A stretch of 64,000 bases of DNA from Bradyrhizobium sp. CB2312 (GTDB taxonomy: Bacteria > Pseudomonadota > Alphaproteobacteria > Rhizobiales > Xanthobacteraceae), in NCBI RefSeq assembly GCF_029714425.1, contig NZ_CP121668.1, positions 8,391,501 through 8,455,500 of the forward strand. Reading direction: 5' to 3'. The notes below the pieces were generated by a model. That model searched no databases. It had not been told where the DNA came from and saw nothing but the letters and a program-made list of their open reading frames with translations. Shown here piece by piece: positions 1-9,655 of this stretch; the stretch's first letter is position 1, and each line of letters opens with the position of its first letter. The translations under genes were made by a program, and so were the position numbers.

Positions 1-197
1 TATCGCGCAAGGTCGCCAATGTGCCGGCCGAAGGGGAAAAGCAGTCTGTCATCCTGCACCCGAACGCTGAACCAAGTGCTGCAAGTAAATGGGGAATGTC
101 TGGAATAATTCATAAGGCGGGGCTTTCGAGCCCTGAATCGAGCCTGACGGCAACGAAGAGTGTTTGCGGTTGCGATCGTTCGACCGCCTGCAAGTAG
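1..197 (+). CDS. nodC: C-terminal end of NodC (partial)
   Basis: An open frame enters from the left edge and runs 64 codons to a TAG at 195-197, twelve bases before the nodS ATG. In rhizobial nod operons the gene directly upstream of nodS is nodC, the N-acetylglucosaminyltransferase that builds the chitin-oligomer backbone of Nod factors. Only the poorly conserved C-terminal tail is visible, with no catalytic motif, so the name rests mainly on position and frame. The other two frames in this stretch are closed earlier by stops. Moderate confidence. Confidence 0.5.
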   Translation, partial: SRKVANVPAEGEKQSVILHPNAEPSAASKWGMSGIIHKAGLSSPESSLTATKSVCGCDRSTACK

Positions 198-208
198 GTG
201 ATAGGCTC

Positions 209-838
209 ATGATCCCGGACGCAAACCATCAGCTATTAGAGCGAGAGTTGTCTGCCGACGATCCATGGCGCCTCGACAGTAGTTCCTTCGAGCAGGAGCG
301 ATACGCGCAAATGCTCCGGATGTCGCGTTGCAATGGAGACGTTGCGTGTGCCCTCGAAGTGGGATGTGCAGCCGGTGCATTCACCGGCATGCTGGCGCCG
401 CTATGCGAACGGCTCACTGTGGTCGATGTCATGCCGCAGGCCATCGAGCGAGCGCGACGACGGACCAGGAAGTGGTCGCATATCACGTGGGTGACCTCCG
501 ACATCCAGCGGTTCTCGACCATCGAGCGGTTCGATTTGATTGTCGTGGCCGAAGTTCTTTACTACCTCAAGGACATTGTTGAGATGCACGCGGCTATCCG
601 CAACCTAGTGAGTATGCTTGCGCCAAATGGAGCTCTGATTTTCGGGTCCGCACGTGATGCCGCATGTCAACGATGGGGCCATGCTGCTGGTGCCGAAACG
701 GTGATCGCTCTCTTCAACGAGAGCCTATCGGAGATCGAGCGTCTGCATTGCCACACCGAGTCGGTCAACGAAGACTGCTTGATCGTCCGGTTCCGGAAGC
801 CGGGTCATTCGTCAGAACAATCAAACGTCGGCCACTAG
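209..838 (+). CDS. nodS: NodS, SAM-dependent N-methyltransferase of Nod factors
   Basis: Class I SAM-dependent methyltransferase. In rhizobia NodS methylates the free amino group of the deacetylated terminal glucosamine of the Nod factor. The SAM-binding motif LEVGCAAGAF lies near residue 50 and the next strand reads LTVVDVMPQAI. The motif FDLIVVAEVLYYL (about residues 110-122) and the segment FGSARDAACQRWGH are typical of NodS. I chose ATG 209 (209 aa) because AGGTG at 195-199 is a plausible ribosome site and the upstream reading frame ends at 197. A TTG at 164 would overlap that frame. NodU follows after 13 bp, so the two genes are probably co-transcribed. Confidence 0.93.
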   Translation: MIPDANHQLLERELSADDPWRLDSSSFEQERYAQMLRMSRCNGDVACALEVGCAAGAFTGMLAPLCERLTVVDVMPQAIERARRRTRKWSHITWVTSDIQRFSTIERFDLIVVAEVLYYLKDIVEMHAAIRNLVSMLAPNGALIFGSARDAACQRWGHAAGAETVIALFNESLSEIERLHCHTESVNEDCLIVRFRKPGHSSEQSNVGH

Positions 839-851
839 ACCAGGGGATCGT

Positions 852-2561
852 ATGCGCATCTGCGGCATCAAGTTAACACATGACGGGGCAATTGCTGTCG
901 TCGAGGACGGGCGGCTTGTCTTTTGCACCGAGCAAGAGAAGCGCGGCAACAGTCCACGCTATCAATCCGTCGAGAATCTCGATGCAGTCGTGCTCGCCTT
1001 GGCGGAGCATGGCCTGGATCCGCGGGATATCGATCAGTTCGTCATCGACGGCTGGGATGGGGAGATTGAGTCGCAGTTCCAGGTCCTAAGTGGCGCTGTG
1101 CCGATCGCGCTGAAAGGGGCGCCGTATGTCGAGCGCCATGCTGAGGGCCTTCTTGATTCCGTCGACGGCTTTGGCCTGATCCTCGGAGGCAAGGTGTTTC
1201 CATATAAGAGCTACCCGCACGTTACGGGCCACGTCGCGTCAGCATATAGCACCAGTCCCTTTGCCAGCGCGGGAAAACCCGCGTTCTGTCTGGTATGGGA
1301 TGGCTGCATCTTTCCGCGCCTTTACTATGTGGAACCCGGGGGGGCACGGTTCATCGCATCCCTGTTTCCGATGATCGGCCATGCCTATGCTGCCGCGGGC
1401 CTTCACTTCGGCCCATACAGGCAGCCAAACCGCTCCAGTTGGGATTTAGGCATCGCCGGCAAGCTGATGGCTTACATCGCGCTTGGTTCTATCGACGAAA
1501 GCATTGTGGCAGTGTTTCAGGAGCTCTATGAAAAGCGCTTCGCCGCTGACACGGAGCAGGCTCGTTGCTACCGCGCTGACATCAACAATGCAGAATCGTC
1601 GCTTGCAGCTGTGCACGACTTCTTCGAGGCAAGCGCATTGCGCCTGACGGCCAAGCGAGCGGAGGACGTCCTTGCGTCGTTTCATGTGTTCGTGGAACGT
1701 CTTCTTGTCAAGGAAATGGCGGTGGTTTTGCTGCGATACTCGTCGCTTCCGGGAGCGCGAAATCTATGTATCGCCGGAGGTTGCGGTCTCAATATCAAAT
1801 GGAACAGCGCGCTTCGTGCGGCGGGATTGTTCGATGATGTTTGGGTGCCGCCGTTTCCGAATGACAGCGGCTCGGCAATCGGCGCTGCTTGCGGCGCGAT
1901 GGCAGCGCAAAATGGCTTCGGGCCATTGGAATGGTCAGTCTACAGTGGTCCGGCCCTGCAGGACAGCCAGCTTCCGCCGGATTGGGAGGCGGCGCCATGC
2001 AGTCTGCGTGAACTTGCGGTGATTCTGGCCGACAACAAGCCCGTCATCTTCCTTTCGGGGCGCGCCGAGCTTGGGCCGCGGGCGTTGGGCGGCAGAAGCA
2101 TTCTTGCAGCGCCGACCTCCCCGGCAATGAAGGATCATCTCAACGAGATTAAGCGTCGCGAGCACTTCCGGCCGGTGGCGCCGATCTGTCTGGAGGACCG
2201 GGCGCCAGAAATTTTCAGCCCGGGTACGCCAGATCCTTACATGCTGTTCGATCACCAGACCCGGGCGGAATGGCGCGACAAGATCCCCGCTGTGGTCCAT
2301 CTTGACGGCTCCGCTCGGCTGCAGACCATCTCCCGCAACTCTCCGCACAAAATCGCCGCGCTTCTCGTCGAATTTGAGCAACTCACGGGGATACCGCTGC
2401 TCTGCAACACGAGCGCCAACCTCCACGGGCGGGGATTCTTCCCGGATGCTGCCGCGGCCTGCCAATGGGAGCGTGTCGAGCATGTGTGGTGCGACGGCCA
2501 GCTCTGGACCAAAACGGTGGTAAGGAAGCCATTGTCGGCCGAGCGACTTTTGTCAGCCTAA
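852..2561 (+). CDS. nodU: NodU, Nod-factor 6-O-carbamoyltransferase
   Basis: Full-length (569 aa) carbamoyltransferase of the NodU/TobZ family, which places a carbamoyl group on O-6 of the non-reducing sugar of the Nod factor. The N-terminal part is the Kae1-like fold; it starts [20 protein letters not shown] and carries the glycine-rich IAGGCGLN at about residue 318. The C-terminal YrdC-like part holds [31 protein letters not shown] and LLCNTSAN, all hallmarks of the family. No frameshift is visible. It lies 13 bp after nodS and 8 bp before nodI in one operon. It is distinct from the 3-O-type enzyme NolO encoded downstream. Confidence 0.95.
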   Translation: MRICGIKLTHDGAIAVVEDGRLVFCTEQEKRGNSPRYQSVENLDAVVLALAEHGLDPRDIDQFVIDGWDGEIESQFQVLSGAVPIALKGAPYVERHAEGLLDSVDGFGLILGGKVFPYKSYPHVTGHVASAYSTSPFASAGKPAFCLVWDGCIFPRLYYVEPGGARFIASLFPMIGHAYAAAGLHFGPYRQPNRSSWDLGIAGKLMAYIALGSIDESIVAVFQELYEKRFAADTEQARCYRADINNAESSLAAVHDFFEASALRLTAKRAEDVLASFHVFVERLLVKEMAVVLLRYSSLPGARNLCIAGGCGLNIKWNSALRAAGLFDDVWVPPFPNDSGSAIGAACGAMAAQNGFGPLEWSVYSGPALQDSQLPPDWEAAPCSLRELAVILADNKPVIFLSGRAELGPRALGGRSILAAPTSPAMKDHLNEIKRREHFRPVAPICLEDRAPEIFSPGTPDPYMLFDHQTRAEWRDKIPAVVHLDGSARLQTISRNSPHKIAALLVEFEQLTGIPLLCNTSANLHGRGFFPDAAAACQWERVEHVWCDGQLWTKTVVRKPLSAERLLSA

Positions 2562-2569
2562 GGGTGACC

Positions 2570-3484
2570 ATGTCCACCGTAGCAATCGAGCTTGCCGACG
2601 TGAAAAAGTCATTTGGCGACAAGGTCATCGTCAATGAACTATCGTTCTCGGTTGCGCGCGGAGAATGCTTCGGCCTGCTTGGTCCAAATGGAGCTGGCAA
2701 GAGCACGATTGCGCGTATGCTCCTCGGCATGATTTCGCCGGACGCAGGCAAGATTACGGTCCTCGATGAGCCTGTGCCTTCCCGCGCTCGTGTGGCGCGC
2801 GTGCGCATCGGCGTGGTGCCGCAGTTCGATAACCTTGAACTCGAGTTCACCGTTCGAGAGAACCTGCTTGTGTTTGGTCGCTATTTCGGCATGAGCGCTC
2901 GCAAGATCGAGGCGGTCGCGCCATCGCTGCTCGAGTTTGCGCGCCTCGAAAGCAAGGCGGACGTGCGCGTGTCCGAGTTGTCCGGTGGTATGAAACGGCG
3001 GCTGACGTTGGCGCGTGCGCTAATCAATGACCCGCATCTGCTCGTGATGGACGAGCCGACGACTGGCTTGGATCCGCACGCCCGCCACCTGATTTGGGAA
3101 CGTCTGCGAGTTCTGCTTGCGCGCGGCAAGACGATTCTCTTGACCACTCACTTCATGGAAGAGGCCGAACGCCTGTGCGATCGGCTGTGTGTCCTCGAGG
3201 GTGGACGCAAGATCGCCGAAGGCAAGCCGGACGACCTCATAGATGAGCATATTGGCTGCAACGTGGTCGAAATCTATGGCGGTGATCCACATCAGCTCTG
3301 CGAGCTGATCAGGCCGCATGCAAGGCACCTTGAAGTGAGTGGAGAGACGCTCTTTTGTTATGCGCCATATCCGGACCAGGTACGCGTGAAACTGCGCGGG
3401 CGAGCGGGCCTTCGTATTCTGCAGCGTCCCCCGAATCTCGAGGACGTGTTTTTGCGGCTGACCGGGCGCGAGATGGAGAAGTGA
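2570..3484 (+). CDS. nodI: NodI, ATP-binding subunit of Nod-factor exporter
   Basis: ABC-transporter ATPase of 304 aa that energises NodJ to export lipochitooligosaccharides across the inner membrane. It has Walker [10 protein letters not shown] (residues 38-46), the signature LSGGMKRRL, Walker [14 protein letters not shown] and the H-loop [11 protein letters not shown]. The start is ATG 2570, preceded by AGGGTGA; the reading frame stays open further upstream, but only inside nodU. It ends 3 bp before nodJ, so the two subunits are tightly co-translated. Length and motifs are as expected for NodI/DrrA-type ATPases. Confidence 0.95.
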   Translation: MSTVAIELADVKKSFGDKVIVNELSFSVARGECFGLLGPNGAGKSTIARMLLGMISPDAGKITVLDEPVPSRARVARVRIGVVPQFDNLELEFTVRENLLVFGRYFGMSARKIEAVAPSLLEFARLESKADVRVSELSGGMKRRLTLARALINDPHLLVMDEPTTGLDPHARHLIWERLRVLLARGKTILLTTHFMEEAERLCDRLCVLEGGRKIAEGKPDDLIDEHIGCNVVEIYGGDPHQLCELIRPHARHLEVSGETLFCYAPYPDQVRVKLRGRAGLRILQRPPNLEDVFLRLTGREMEK

Positions 3485-3487
3485 GCG

Positions 3488-4276
3488 ATGGGTGAAAGTT
3501 TTACGGCGGTGATGCCCGCTAACGCGTACAATTGGATTGCGGTATGGCGTCGGAACTTCCTAGCATGGAAGAAAGTCGCACTTGCATCGATTCTCGGCAA
3601 CCTCGCAGATCCTATAACCAATCTGTTTGGCCTCGGCTTTGGCCTCGGACTGATCGTGGGGCGCGTTGAGGGGACATCGTACATCGCGTTTCTGGCGGCA
3701 GGCATGGTCGCGACCAGCGCCATGACGTCCGCGACCTTTGAAACCATGTATGCAGCCTTTGCACGCATGGACGCCAAGCGCACCTGGGAAGCAATCCTCT
3801 CCACTCAGCTCACGCTTGGCGACATCGTTCTGGGTGAACTGGTGTGGGCGGCGAGTAAGTCCGTTCTGGCCGGAACAGCGATCTGGATCGTCGCTGCCAC
3901 GCTGGGTTATGCGTCATGGCCATCCATTCTGTATGCGATGCCAGCAATCGCCCTTACTGGCCTTGTCTTCGCCAGCCTGGCGATGGTCGTCATATCTCTT
4001 GCGCCAAGTTACGATTACTTCGTGTTTTACCAGACACTTGTCCTCACTCCTATGGTGTTTTTGTGTGGCGCGGTCTTTCCGACGAGCCAACTGCCCGGCT
4101 CATTTCAGCATTTCGCTGGCTTGTTGCCTCTCGCACATTCGGTCGACCTTATTCGCCCAGCGATGCTTGAGCGCGGCGGTGACACCGCTGCCCTGCACGT
4201 AGGTGCGCTCTGCGTCTACGCGGTCCTGCCCTTTTTCGCGTCGACAGCACTATTTCGGCGCCGCCTGCTGCGTTGA
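3488..4276 (+). CDS. nodJ: NodJ, permease subunit of Nod-factor exporter
   Basis: ABC-2 type membrane permease of 262 aa, partner of NodI. It has about six hydrophobic segments; the clear ones are near residues 45-75, 110-135, 140-165, 172-195 and 235-258. The loop containing the sequence [14 protein letters not shown] is typical of NodJ/ABC-2 permeases. It starts three bases after the nodI stop, which implies equal expression. No truncation is seen, and the protein belongs in the inner membrane. Confidence 0.94.
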   Translation: MGESFTAVMPANAYNWIAVWRRNFLAWKKVALASILGNLADPITNLFGLGFGLGLIVGRVEGTSYIAFLAAGMVATSAMTSATFETMYAAFARMDAKRTWEAILSTQLTLGDIVLGELVWAASKSVLAGTAIWIVAATLGYASWPSILYAMPAIALTGLVFASLAMVVISLAPSYDYFVFYQTLVLTPMVFLCGAVFPTSQLPGSFQHFAGLLPLAHSVDLIRPAMLERGGDTAALHVGALCVYAVLPFFASTALFRRRLLR

Positions 4277-4292
4277 TGTGAGTTCAGCGAAA

Positions 4293-4472
4293 ATGGCGAA
4301 AGTCACATCGATACAATGTCACATGCGTTCTGCGGAAGCTCGGGATGACCTGGTCTGTCACAGCAGCTGCTTCAATGGCCTTAAGAGGCCCCGATCGAGC
4401 AAGGTCTACGGCCGTCTGTTCGGTCGATCGTGCGGACGCCAGCACCTGTACTTTCTGAGCGCCTGTCGCTAG
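4293..4472 (+). CDS. Small ORF in the position of nolM (unsupported)
   Basis: A 59-codon ORF fills most of the 310-bp gap between nodJ and nolO, the place where nolM is described in B. japonicum. It begins MAKVTSIQCHMRSAEARDD and is rich in Cys, Arg and Ser. I recognise no domain, see no strong ribosome site, and cannot confirm identity with nolM. The gap may simply be an untranslated spacer of the nod operon. Confidence 0.25.
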   Translation: MAKVTSIQCHMRSAEARDDLVCHSSCFNGLKRPRSSKVYGRLFGRSCGRQHLYFLSACR

Positions 4473-4586
4473 GCGCCTAGAGGGACTTTGCAAAATTGTG
4501 TTGTGCTGTCTGGCCCGCGCACCCGACGGAGCGTGACTGTCCAGATTAGATAGGTGGGACGCAGTTAGCGTTCCCGGCAGGATCAT

Positions 4587-6626
4587 ATGGAGAACGAGAT
4601 GTTGTGCCTGGGAGTGAGTGGCGGACTTGACAGAATCTATGAAAGCACGCCGGAGCTGCCGAATACATTTCTTCACGATGGCGCTGCGGTTCTTGTCCAG
4701 GATGGCCGCGTGATCGCTGCTGTCGAAGAGGAGCGCCTCAACCGCGTGAAGCACTCTAACAAGTTCCCGAGCAATTCGATCCGATACTGCCTTTCTACCG
4801 CAGGAGTTGAGCTCGGCGAGATTGACCGTATCGCGTTCTACGCGACTGAAGCCTACTGCAACACCATGCTCGAGCGCCTTTCTGTTTCTCAGCCCGTTCC
4901 GTTGGACGCCAAACTGTTGCTGCGCCAGCTGCTAGCACGGGAGTTCGGCGCTGAGATCGATCCGTCGCGGCTTTCCTTCGTGAATCACCACGAAGCGCAT
5001 GCCGTGAGCGCGTTTGCCATGTCCGGCTTCGAGCAAAGTCTCGTTTTTGCCGTCGACGGCGGTGGCGATTTTCTCTCCGGCTTATTGGCGGTGGGATCTG
5101 GCACCGAAATTGCGCAACTTGCAAGCTTCCCGGAATATAACTCCCTGGGGCTGTTCTATCTCGAGACGATCCGATATCTCGGCTACGGGTTGTTCGACGA
5201 GTACAAAGTGATGGGGCTTGCCCCGTATGGTGATCCCGCTCCCTATCGCGAGCTCTTCGCGCAGTTCTACGAATTGTTGGAGAACGGTGGCTATCGCGTT
5301 CACATGGACCGGATCGGTCCGGCCCTGGTCCGCAACATCGAGGTTCGGCGAAAAGGAATGCCATTCACCCAACAGCATCGAGATGTCAGCGCTTCGCTGC
5401 AGGAGGCGCTGGAGCGGATCGTGTTTCACATCCTACGGCACCATCGTGAAGCGACGGGCATTACACGCTTGTGCTTGGCTGGGGGAGTAGCCCATAATTG
5501 CACACTGAATGGTAAGCTGCTTTATTCCGGGCTATTTGACGACATCTTTGTTCAACCCGCGGCGCACGACGCCGGCTGCGCGCTCGGCGCTGCGTTGATG
5601 CTGTCAAACGAGCTGGGCAGGCCGGCGCCGCGGGAGCGACTGCCGGACGTTTATTGGGGGCCCGATCTCGGCAACGAGCAAGCCGTTGAGCAGGAGCTCA
5701 ACGCATGGTCAGGCCACCTCGACATTCAACGAAGTGAAGACATAGCATCTAGTGCGGCAGACTGGATGGCGAATGGCGATGTAATCGGCTGGGTTCAGGG
5801 CCGCTCTGAGTTCGGCCCACGTGCGCTTGGTAACCGCAGCATTCTTGCGGACCCGCGGCCTGCGGAAAACAAGGACCGCATCAACGCGATGGTCAAGAAG
5901 CGCGAGGGCTATCGCCCCTTTGCGCCATCTGTACTGGAGGAGGATGCGAGCGAGTTCTTTGAGCTCCCGGACGGCACGCGGCAGCTCCCCTTCATGAACT
6001 TCGTGGTTCGTGTGCGTGAAACCAAGCGTACCGTGCTCGGTGCGATCACACACGTTGATGGGACCGCTCGGCTGCAGACAGTATCGCGCAAGGCAAACCC
6101 CACCTACTGGGATGTAATTAATGCGTTCAAGAGGCGAACGGGCATCCCAGTTCTTCTGAATACCTCATTTAACAACAATGCCGAGCCGATCGTGGAGTCC
6201 GTGTCAGATGCGATCACCACGTTCTTGACGACTGACCTGGACGGACTTGTTGTTGGGCCGTTCCTCGTCAGAAAGCGGCCAGCATCACTGCAGGATTGGA
6301 GTGCGCTGGGCGTTTCATTGCCGCCGTATGCATCCCTGCATCGTGTTCGCTCCCACACAGCGCCAGAACGTCAGGAAACGGTCTGCGAGATCCGCACAGG
6401 ACATTCCGCCCACGATAGTATGCGTATCTCACATGAGCTTTTCGAGATCTTGATGCGGATCGAGGGCGAGGCGTCGCTCGGCTGGCTTCTCGACGCAACC
6501 ATGCAGGACCAGGCCAAGCGTGAAGATCTCGTGAAGGAGCTGCGGCTCGTGTGGGAGCTGCGTGGCGTTCGGCTGCATCCGCCGCGCGCGGCTTGCGGCT
6601 GCAATAAAGTGCAAAGCGAAACATAG
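4587..6626 (+). CDS. nolO: NolO, Nod-factor 3-O-carbamoyltransferase
   Basis: A 679-aa NodU-family carbamoyltransferase. NolO adds a carbamoyl group at O-3 (or O-4) of the non-reducing end. It has FLHDGAAVLVQDG near the N terminus, VEEERLNRVKH, the VDGGGDF nucleotide-binding loop, LAGGVAHNC, EFGPRALGNRSILADPR, REGYRPFAPS, HVDGTARLQT and PVLLNTSFN. An additional 100-residue C-terminal tail distinguishes it from NodU. Here it is one uninterrupted frame, whereas the equivalent was first described as separate nolN and nolO ORFs in B. japonicum. ATG 4587 is used; an in-frame ATG at 4599 is an alternative. Having both NodU and NolO predicts Nod factors that can carry two carbamoyl groups. Confidence 0.92.
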   Translation: MENEMLCLGVSGGLDRIYESTPELPNTFLHDGAAVLVQDGRVIAAVEEERLNRVKHSNKFPSNSIRYCLSTAGVELGEIDRIAFYATEAYCNTMLERLSVSQPVPLDAKLLLRQLLAREFGAEIDPSRLSFVNHHEAHAVSAFAMSGFEQSLVFAVDGGGDFLSGLLAVGSGTEIAQLASFPEYNSLGLFYLETIRYLGYGLFDEYKVMGLAPYGDPAPYRELFAQFYELLENGGYRVHMDRIGPALVRNIEVRRKGMPFTQQHRDVSASLQEALERIVFHILRHHREATGITRLCLAGGVAHNCTLNGKLLYSGLFDDIFVQPAAHDAGCALGAALMLSNELGRPAPRERLPDVYWGPDLGNEQAVEQELNAWSGHLDIQRSEDIASSAADWMANGDVIGWVQGRSEFGPRALGNRSILADPRPAENKDRINAMVKKREGYRPFAPSVLEEDASEFFELPDGTRQLPFMNFVVRVRETKRTVLGAITHVDGTARLQTVSRKANPTYWDVINAFKRRTGIPVLLNTSFNNNAEPIVESVSDAITTFLTTDLDGLVVGPFLVRKRPASLQDWSALGVSLPPYASLHRVRSHTAPERQETVCEIRTGHSAHDSMRISHELFEILMRIEGEASLGWLLDATMQDQAKREDLVKELRLVWELRGVRLHPPRAACGCNKVQSET

Positions 6627-6635
6627 CCGGAACTC

Positions 6636-6800
6636 ATGAGCATGGCCATGCCTATGCCTGCATGTGAGGAGGCCAGACCATCCGACGCACGGGGGGGCAT
6701 CGGGAATCCGACTGAAATCGGGCACGTCGACGCATCACCGATCAAGAAAAGACGGAAAGTGTTGCGAGAACGCGGCCCATCACGGATAGCGCTGCTATGA
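6636..6800 (+). CDS. Tentative 54-aa ORF between nolO and nodZ
   Basis: ATG 6636 opens ten bases after the nolO stop and runs 54 codons, ending within the 5' region of nodZ. The product is Met/Pro-rich at the N terminus and has a basic run KKRRKV at about residues 37-42. I know no homologue, and the ribosome site is weak. It may be only the leader between the two genes. Confidence 0.2.
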   Translation: MSMAMPMPACEEARPSDARGGIGNPTEIGHVDASPIKKRRKVLRERGPSRIALL

Positions 6801-6916
6801 AGTTCTACCGACGCAGCTCGCCGGCACCGCGGTTTCAGACCGTGACGTCGGACAAGATGATACGTGAGACGTCTGCAATGACGTCTCTTGTCCAACCAGG
6901 AGCCCGGGAAGAGGCA

Positions 6917-7903
6917 ATGCAGAGCGGTTCGAAGAATGATAGGTTCGTAGTTTCCCGGCGACGCACGGGGTTCGGCGACTGCCTGTGGTCACTGGCGGCA
7001 GCTTGGCGTTTTGCAAAGCAGACAGGACGGACGCTAGCCATTGATTGGCGGGGATCTTGTTATCTCGATGAGCCATCCACGAACGCCTTTCCAGTCTTCT
7101 TCGAACCGGTTCAAGGCATTGCTGGCGTGCGGGTGATTTGCGACAACGAGATCAATCATTATTCATTTCCGGGACCATTCTTCCCGGCATGGTGGAACAA
7201 GCCATCCATCGATTGCATCTACCGTCCGGACGAACAGATTTTCCGAGAACGCGACGAACTCGATCAACTGTTCCAAAGTCGGAAAGATAGTGACGCTAAG
7301 ACGGTTGTGTGTGACGCCTGCCTGATGTGGCGCTGCGATCAGGAGGCCGAACGAGAAGTCTTCCGGAGCATCAAGCCACGACCTGAAATTCAGTCTCGGA
7401 TTAATGCGATCTACCGCGAGCACTTTGAATCGTACAGCGTAATCGGCATTCATGTCCGGCATGGCAACGGCGAGGACATTATGGGGCATGCTCCCTACTG
7501 GGCTGACCCTGAGCGCGCCTTGCGACAGGTCTGTAATGCCATTGATAAGGCTAGGGAGTTACCCCACTCAAAACCCGTGAAGGCTTTCCTGTGCACGGAC
7601 AGCGCGATCGTCCTTGAGAAGGTTTCGACTATATTTCCTGATGTTTTCACGATTCCAAAACAGTTCCAGGCCCCTCAGGCCGGCCCATTGCACAACGCCA
7701 CGCTCGGAGCCGAGGGCGGCTTTTCCGCCCTCATCGATATGTACCTCCTTGCGCGCTGCGACACTGTGATTCGTTTTCCCCCGACGAGCGCCTTTACGCG
7801 CTATGCGCGTCTCTTTGCCCCACGCGTTATAGAATTCGATTTGAACGATCCGAGCCGATTGATCCTGATTGAAGAATCCTCGCAAGCGCTCGTGGCTTCA
7901 TGA
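6917..7903 (+). CDS. nodZ: NodZ, Nod-factor alpha-1,6-fucosyltransferase
   Basis: GDP-fucose:chitooligosaccharide alpha-1,6-fucosyltransferase (GT23 family, structurally GT-B) that fucosylates the reducing-end GlcNAc of the Nod factor. The N-terminal block DRFVVSRRRTGFGDCLWSL, the acceptor/donor motif IGIHVRHGNGED with the essential arginine (about residues 175-190), FLCTDSA, and the C-terminal FPPTSAFTRYARL all match NodZ. I chose ATG 6917 (328 aa), preceded by GAAGAGG. Longer starts (6797, 6878) remain possible, but the protein described from B. japonicum is about 324 aa. It is the last gene of the nod block before fixR. Confidence 0.94.
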   Translation: MQSGSKNDRFVVSRRRTGFGDCLWSLAAAWRFAKQTGRTLAIDWRGSCYLDEPSTNAFPVFFEPVQGIAGVRVICDNEINHYSFPGPFFPAWWNKPSIDCIYRPDEQIFRERDELDQLFQSRKDSDAKTVVCDACLMWRCDQEAEREVFRSIKPRPEIQSRINAIYREHFESYSVIGIHVRHGNGEDIMGHAPYWADPERALRQVCNAIDKARELPHSKPVKAFLCTDSAIVLEKVSTIFPDVFTIPKQFQAPQAGPLHNATLGAEGGFSALIDMYLLARCDTVIRFPPTSAFTRYARLFAPRVIEFDLNDPSRLILIEESSQALVAS

Positions 7904-8534
7904 GAGCCGTTGCCCGCGTGATTGATCTGATTGCCGCTTTTTGCATCCAGCAGTATTGGCAGATCTTTCGGGGCGGGAATTGTCTGGCCGAAGTGATGCT
8001 CTGTCGCGAACTTCCACCGGAGAACAGAGCGACGCGGGGGCCGAATGTCTTCCGCTGAAGCTCGACGTCGACAACAATGACCTTAGCGTGGCTGCCGCCA
8101 CGGTAAACAGGTGTAACACGTCCTCGCTTCGGGGGCGCAAGTCGACGCTAATCGGTCGTCGATCGCGGATGAATATATCGAAAGGCTCTCCGTTCATCCC
8201 GTGAGCTCCGTCTTGGCGGTCGGTACTCGCTGGTGTGAACGGGCGCTCTCGAAATCCACTATTTTGAAGAAACATTCAGTACGCCAGGTCGCGGTCCGGA
8301 ATCAATCCGCCCGGCGATGTGCCAGTGCTGGATACGTCCGAGCAGGCCGCGATGAAGTCGGCATCAGTTGCCGACGAATCTAACGTGCGACTCTGGTAAC
8401 GTCAGCTTTCGAGTTGGGGCGCTGCCCGCAGCCTTGTCTTTACGACGGCGAGTGTGCTCGCTAGTTTACGTAGCTGATGCACCATCGCTGTCGCAAAGCA
8501 CACGCACTATGTCTTGAACGAACCGAGCATTCCG
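7904..8534. other. Gene-poor gap between nodZ and fixR
   Basis: About 630 bp with no ORF I can support. Short frames on both strands have no recognisable domain, and their composition looks like shadow coding. The regulatory sites of fixR-nifA lie at its right edge. I see no repeat, terminator hairpin or IS end. Confidence 0.5.
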
Positions 8535-8539
8535 CGTGC

Positions 8540-8554
8540 GCGACACTAGGACGC
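8540..8554 (+). promoter_or_regulatory. RegR-type activator box upstream of fixR
   Basis: GCGACACTAGGACGC matches the published RegR core pattern of B. japonicum (GNG-R-C-R-TT-NN-G-N-CGC) at all but one defined position. It sits about 60-70 bp before the start point expected from the -24/-12 element, the place where the fixR-nifA upstream activator is known. It would provide the NifA-independent, redox-responsive expression of the operon. Confidence 0.6.
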
Positions 8555-8584
8555 AAAACGGAAGCGGATTTACATGCATCGCAG

Positions 8585-8600
8585 TGGCCCAAATCCTGCT
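8585..8600 (+). promoter_or_regulatory. Sigma-54 (-24/-12) promoter of fixR-nifA
   Basis: TGGCCC-N5-CTGCT keeps the invariant GG and GC ten bases apart and ends 35 bp before the fixR GTG. In B. japonicum the fixR-nifA operon has an RpoN/NifA-dependent promoter overlapping a second one. This site gives the autoregulatory NifA loop. Confidence 0.75.
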
Positions 8601-8634
8601 ACGCATGCCGCACGCAGCAGGAGAGGAGGCGGGC

Positions 8635-9471
8635 GTGGATTTCGATCTGCCAAAGAACGATCTGATCGAAGGCCAGGTGCCCGACACAAATTTAGCTTGC
8701 CCTTTTCAGACCGATAAAGCCCGTGTTCATGGCGGAGAACAGAAAGTGATGTTGCTCACCGGAGCATCGCGCGGAATTGGTCACGCCACTGCCAAGCTGT
8801 TCTCTGAGGCGGGCTGGCGCATCATTTCTTGCGCGCGTCAGCCGTTCGACGGCCAGCGATGCCCCTGGGAGGCAGGGAACGAAGATCACGTGCAGATCGA
8901 TCTCAGCAATCATCGAATGCTGCCGCGCGCGATCACTGAGGTCAAAGAGCGCTTGGCCGGTGCACCTTTGCACGCACTGGTGAACAATGCCGGCGTCTCG
9001 CCGAAAACGCCCGCTGGCGATCGGATGACGTCGTTGACGACGTCGATCGAGACCTGGATGAGGGTGTTCCATCTCAACCTGGTGGCCCCGATCCTGCTGG
9101 CGCAGGGGCTGTTTGACGAGCTAAGAGCCGCGTCAGGATCGATCGTGAATGTGACTTCGATTGCGGGCTCGCAGGTGCACCCGTTTGCGGGCAGTGCCTA
9201 TGCGACGTCGAAAGCTGCGCTCGCGAGCCTGACACGCGAAATGGCCCACGATTATGCACCGCATGGAATTCGCGTGAATGCGATCGCGCCCGGCGAGATC
9301 AGGACGGACATGTTATCGCCCGACACAGAAGCGCGTCTCGTGCCAAGTATCCCGCTTCGCAGAGTGGGAACCCCGGACGAAGTGGCCAAGGTCATCTTCT
9401 TCCTGTGCTCGGATGCGGCGAGCTATGTCGCGGGGGCCGAGGTGCCGGTCAATGGTGGGCAGCATCTGTGA
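8635..9471 (+). CDS. fixR: FixR, short-chain dehydrogenase/reductase of the fixR-nifA operon
   Basis: SDR-family oxidoreductase. The cofactor motif TGASRGIG lies at about residues 42-49, followed by NNAG, the catalytic Ser in VNVTSIAGS, and YATSK (the YxxxK pair). The C-terminal part ends AEVPVNGGQHL. FixR has no firmly known substrate; it is co-transcribed with nifA. I chose GTG 8635 because it follows a very strong purine-rich site (AGGAGAGGAGG at about 8619-8629) and gives 278 aa, the known FixR length. The upstream extension to 8536 would run across the promoter. Confidence 0.9.
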   Translation: MDFDLPKNDLIEGQVPDTNLACPFQTDKARVHGGEQKVMLLTGASRGIGHATAKLFSEAGWRIISCARQPFDGQRCPWEAGNEDHVQIDLSNHRMLPRAITEVKERLAGAPLHALVNNAGVSPKTPAGDRMTSLTTSIETWMRVFHLNLVAPILLAQGLFDELRAASGSIVNVTSIAGSQVHPFAGSAYATSKAALASLTREMAHDYAPHGIRVNAIAPGEIRTDMLSPDTEARLVPSIPLRRVGTPDEVAKVIFFLCSDAASYVAGAEVPVNGGQHL

Positions 9472-9655
9472 ATGAGCCGGCCTTGGGGACACCGCTGACT
9501 TGAGCTGCAGCAGCGGTAGTTATGTTCTCCGCTGACGACGCGTGCGCAATCTGCAAAATGGAATGAAAGCACACCGTAAGTTTACCGTCGTGCCATGAAA
9601 AGGTGTTACGGTTCTATGTCATCTCGTGAACACTTGGCGTCAGATCGAGAGCGAC

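Noticed and set aside
6636..6800. KKRRKV in the small ORF before nodZ as a nuclear-localisation signal of an effector
   Set aside because: No tts box or secretion signal; the motif is short and can arise by chance in such DNA.
8398..8425. tts-box-like GTCAGCTTTCGAG upstream of fixR
   Set aside because: Only the first half fits; the AAGCT half is missing and the spacing is one base short.
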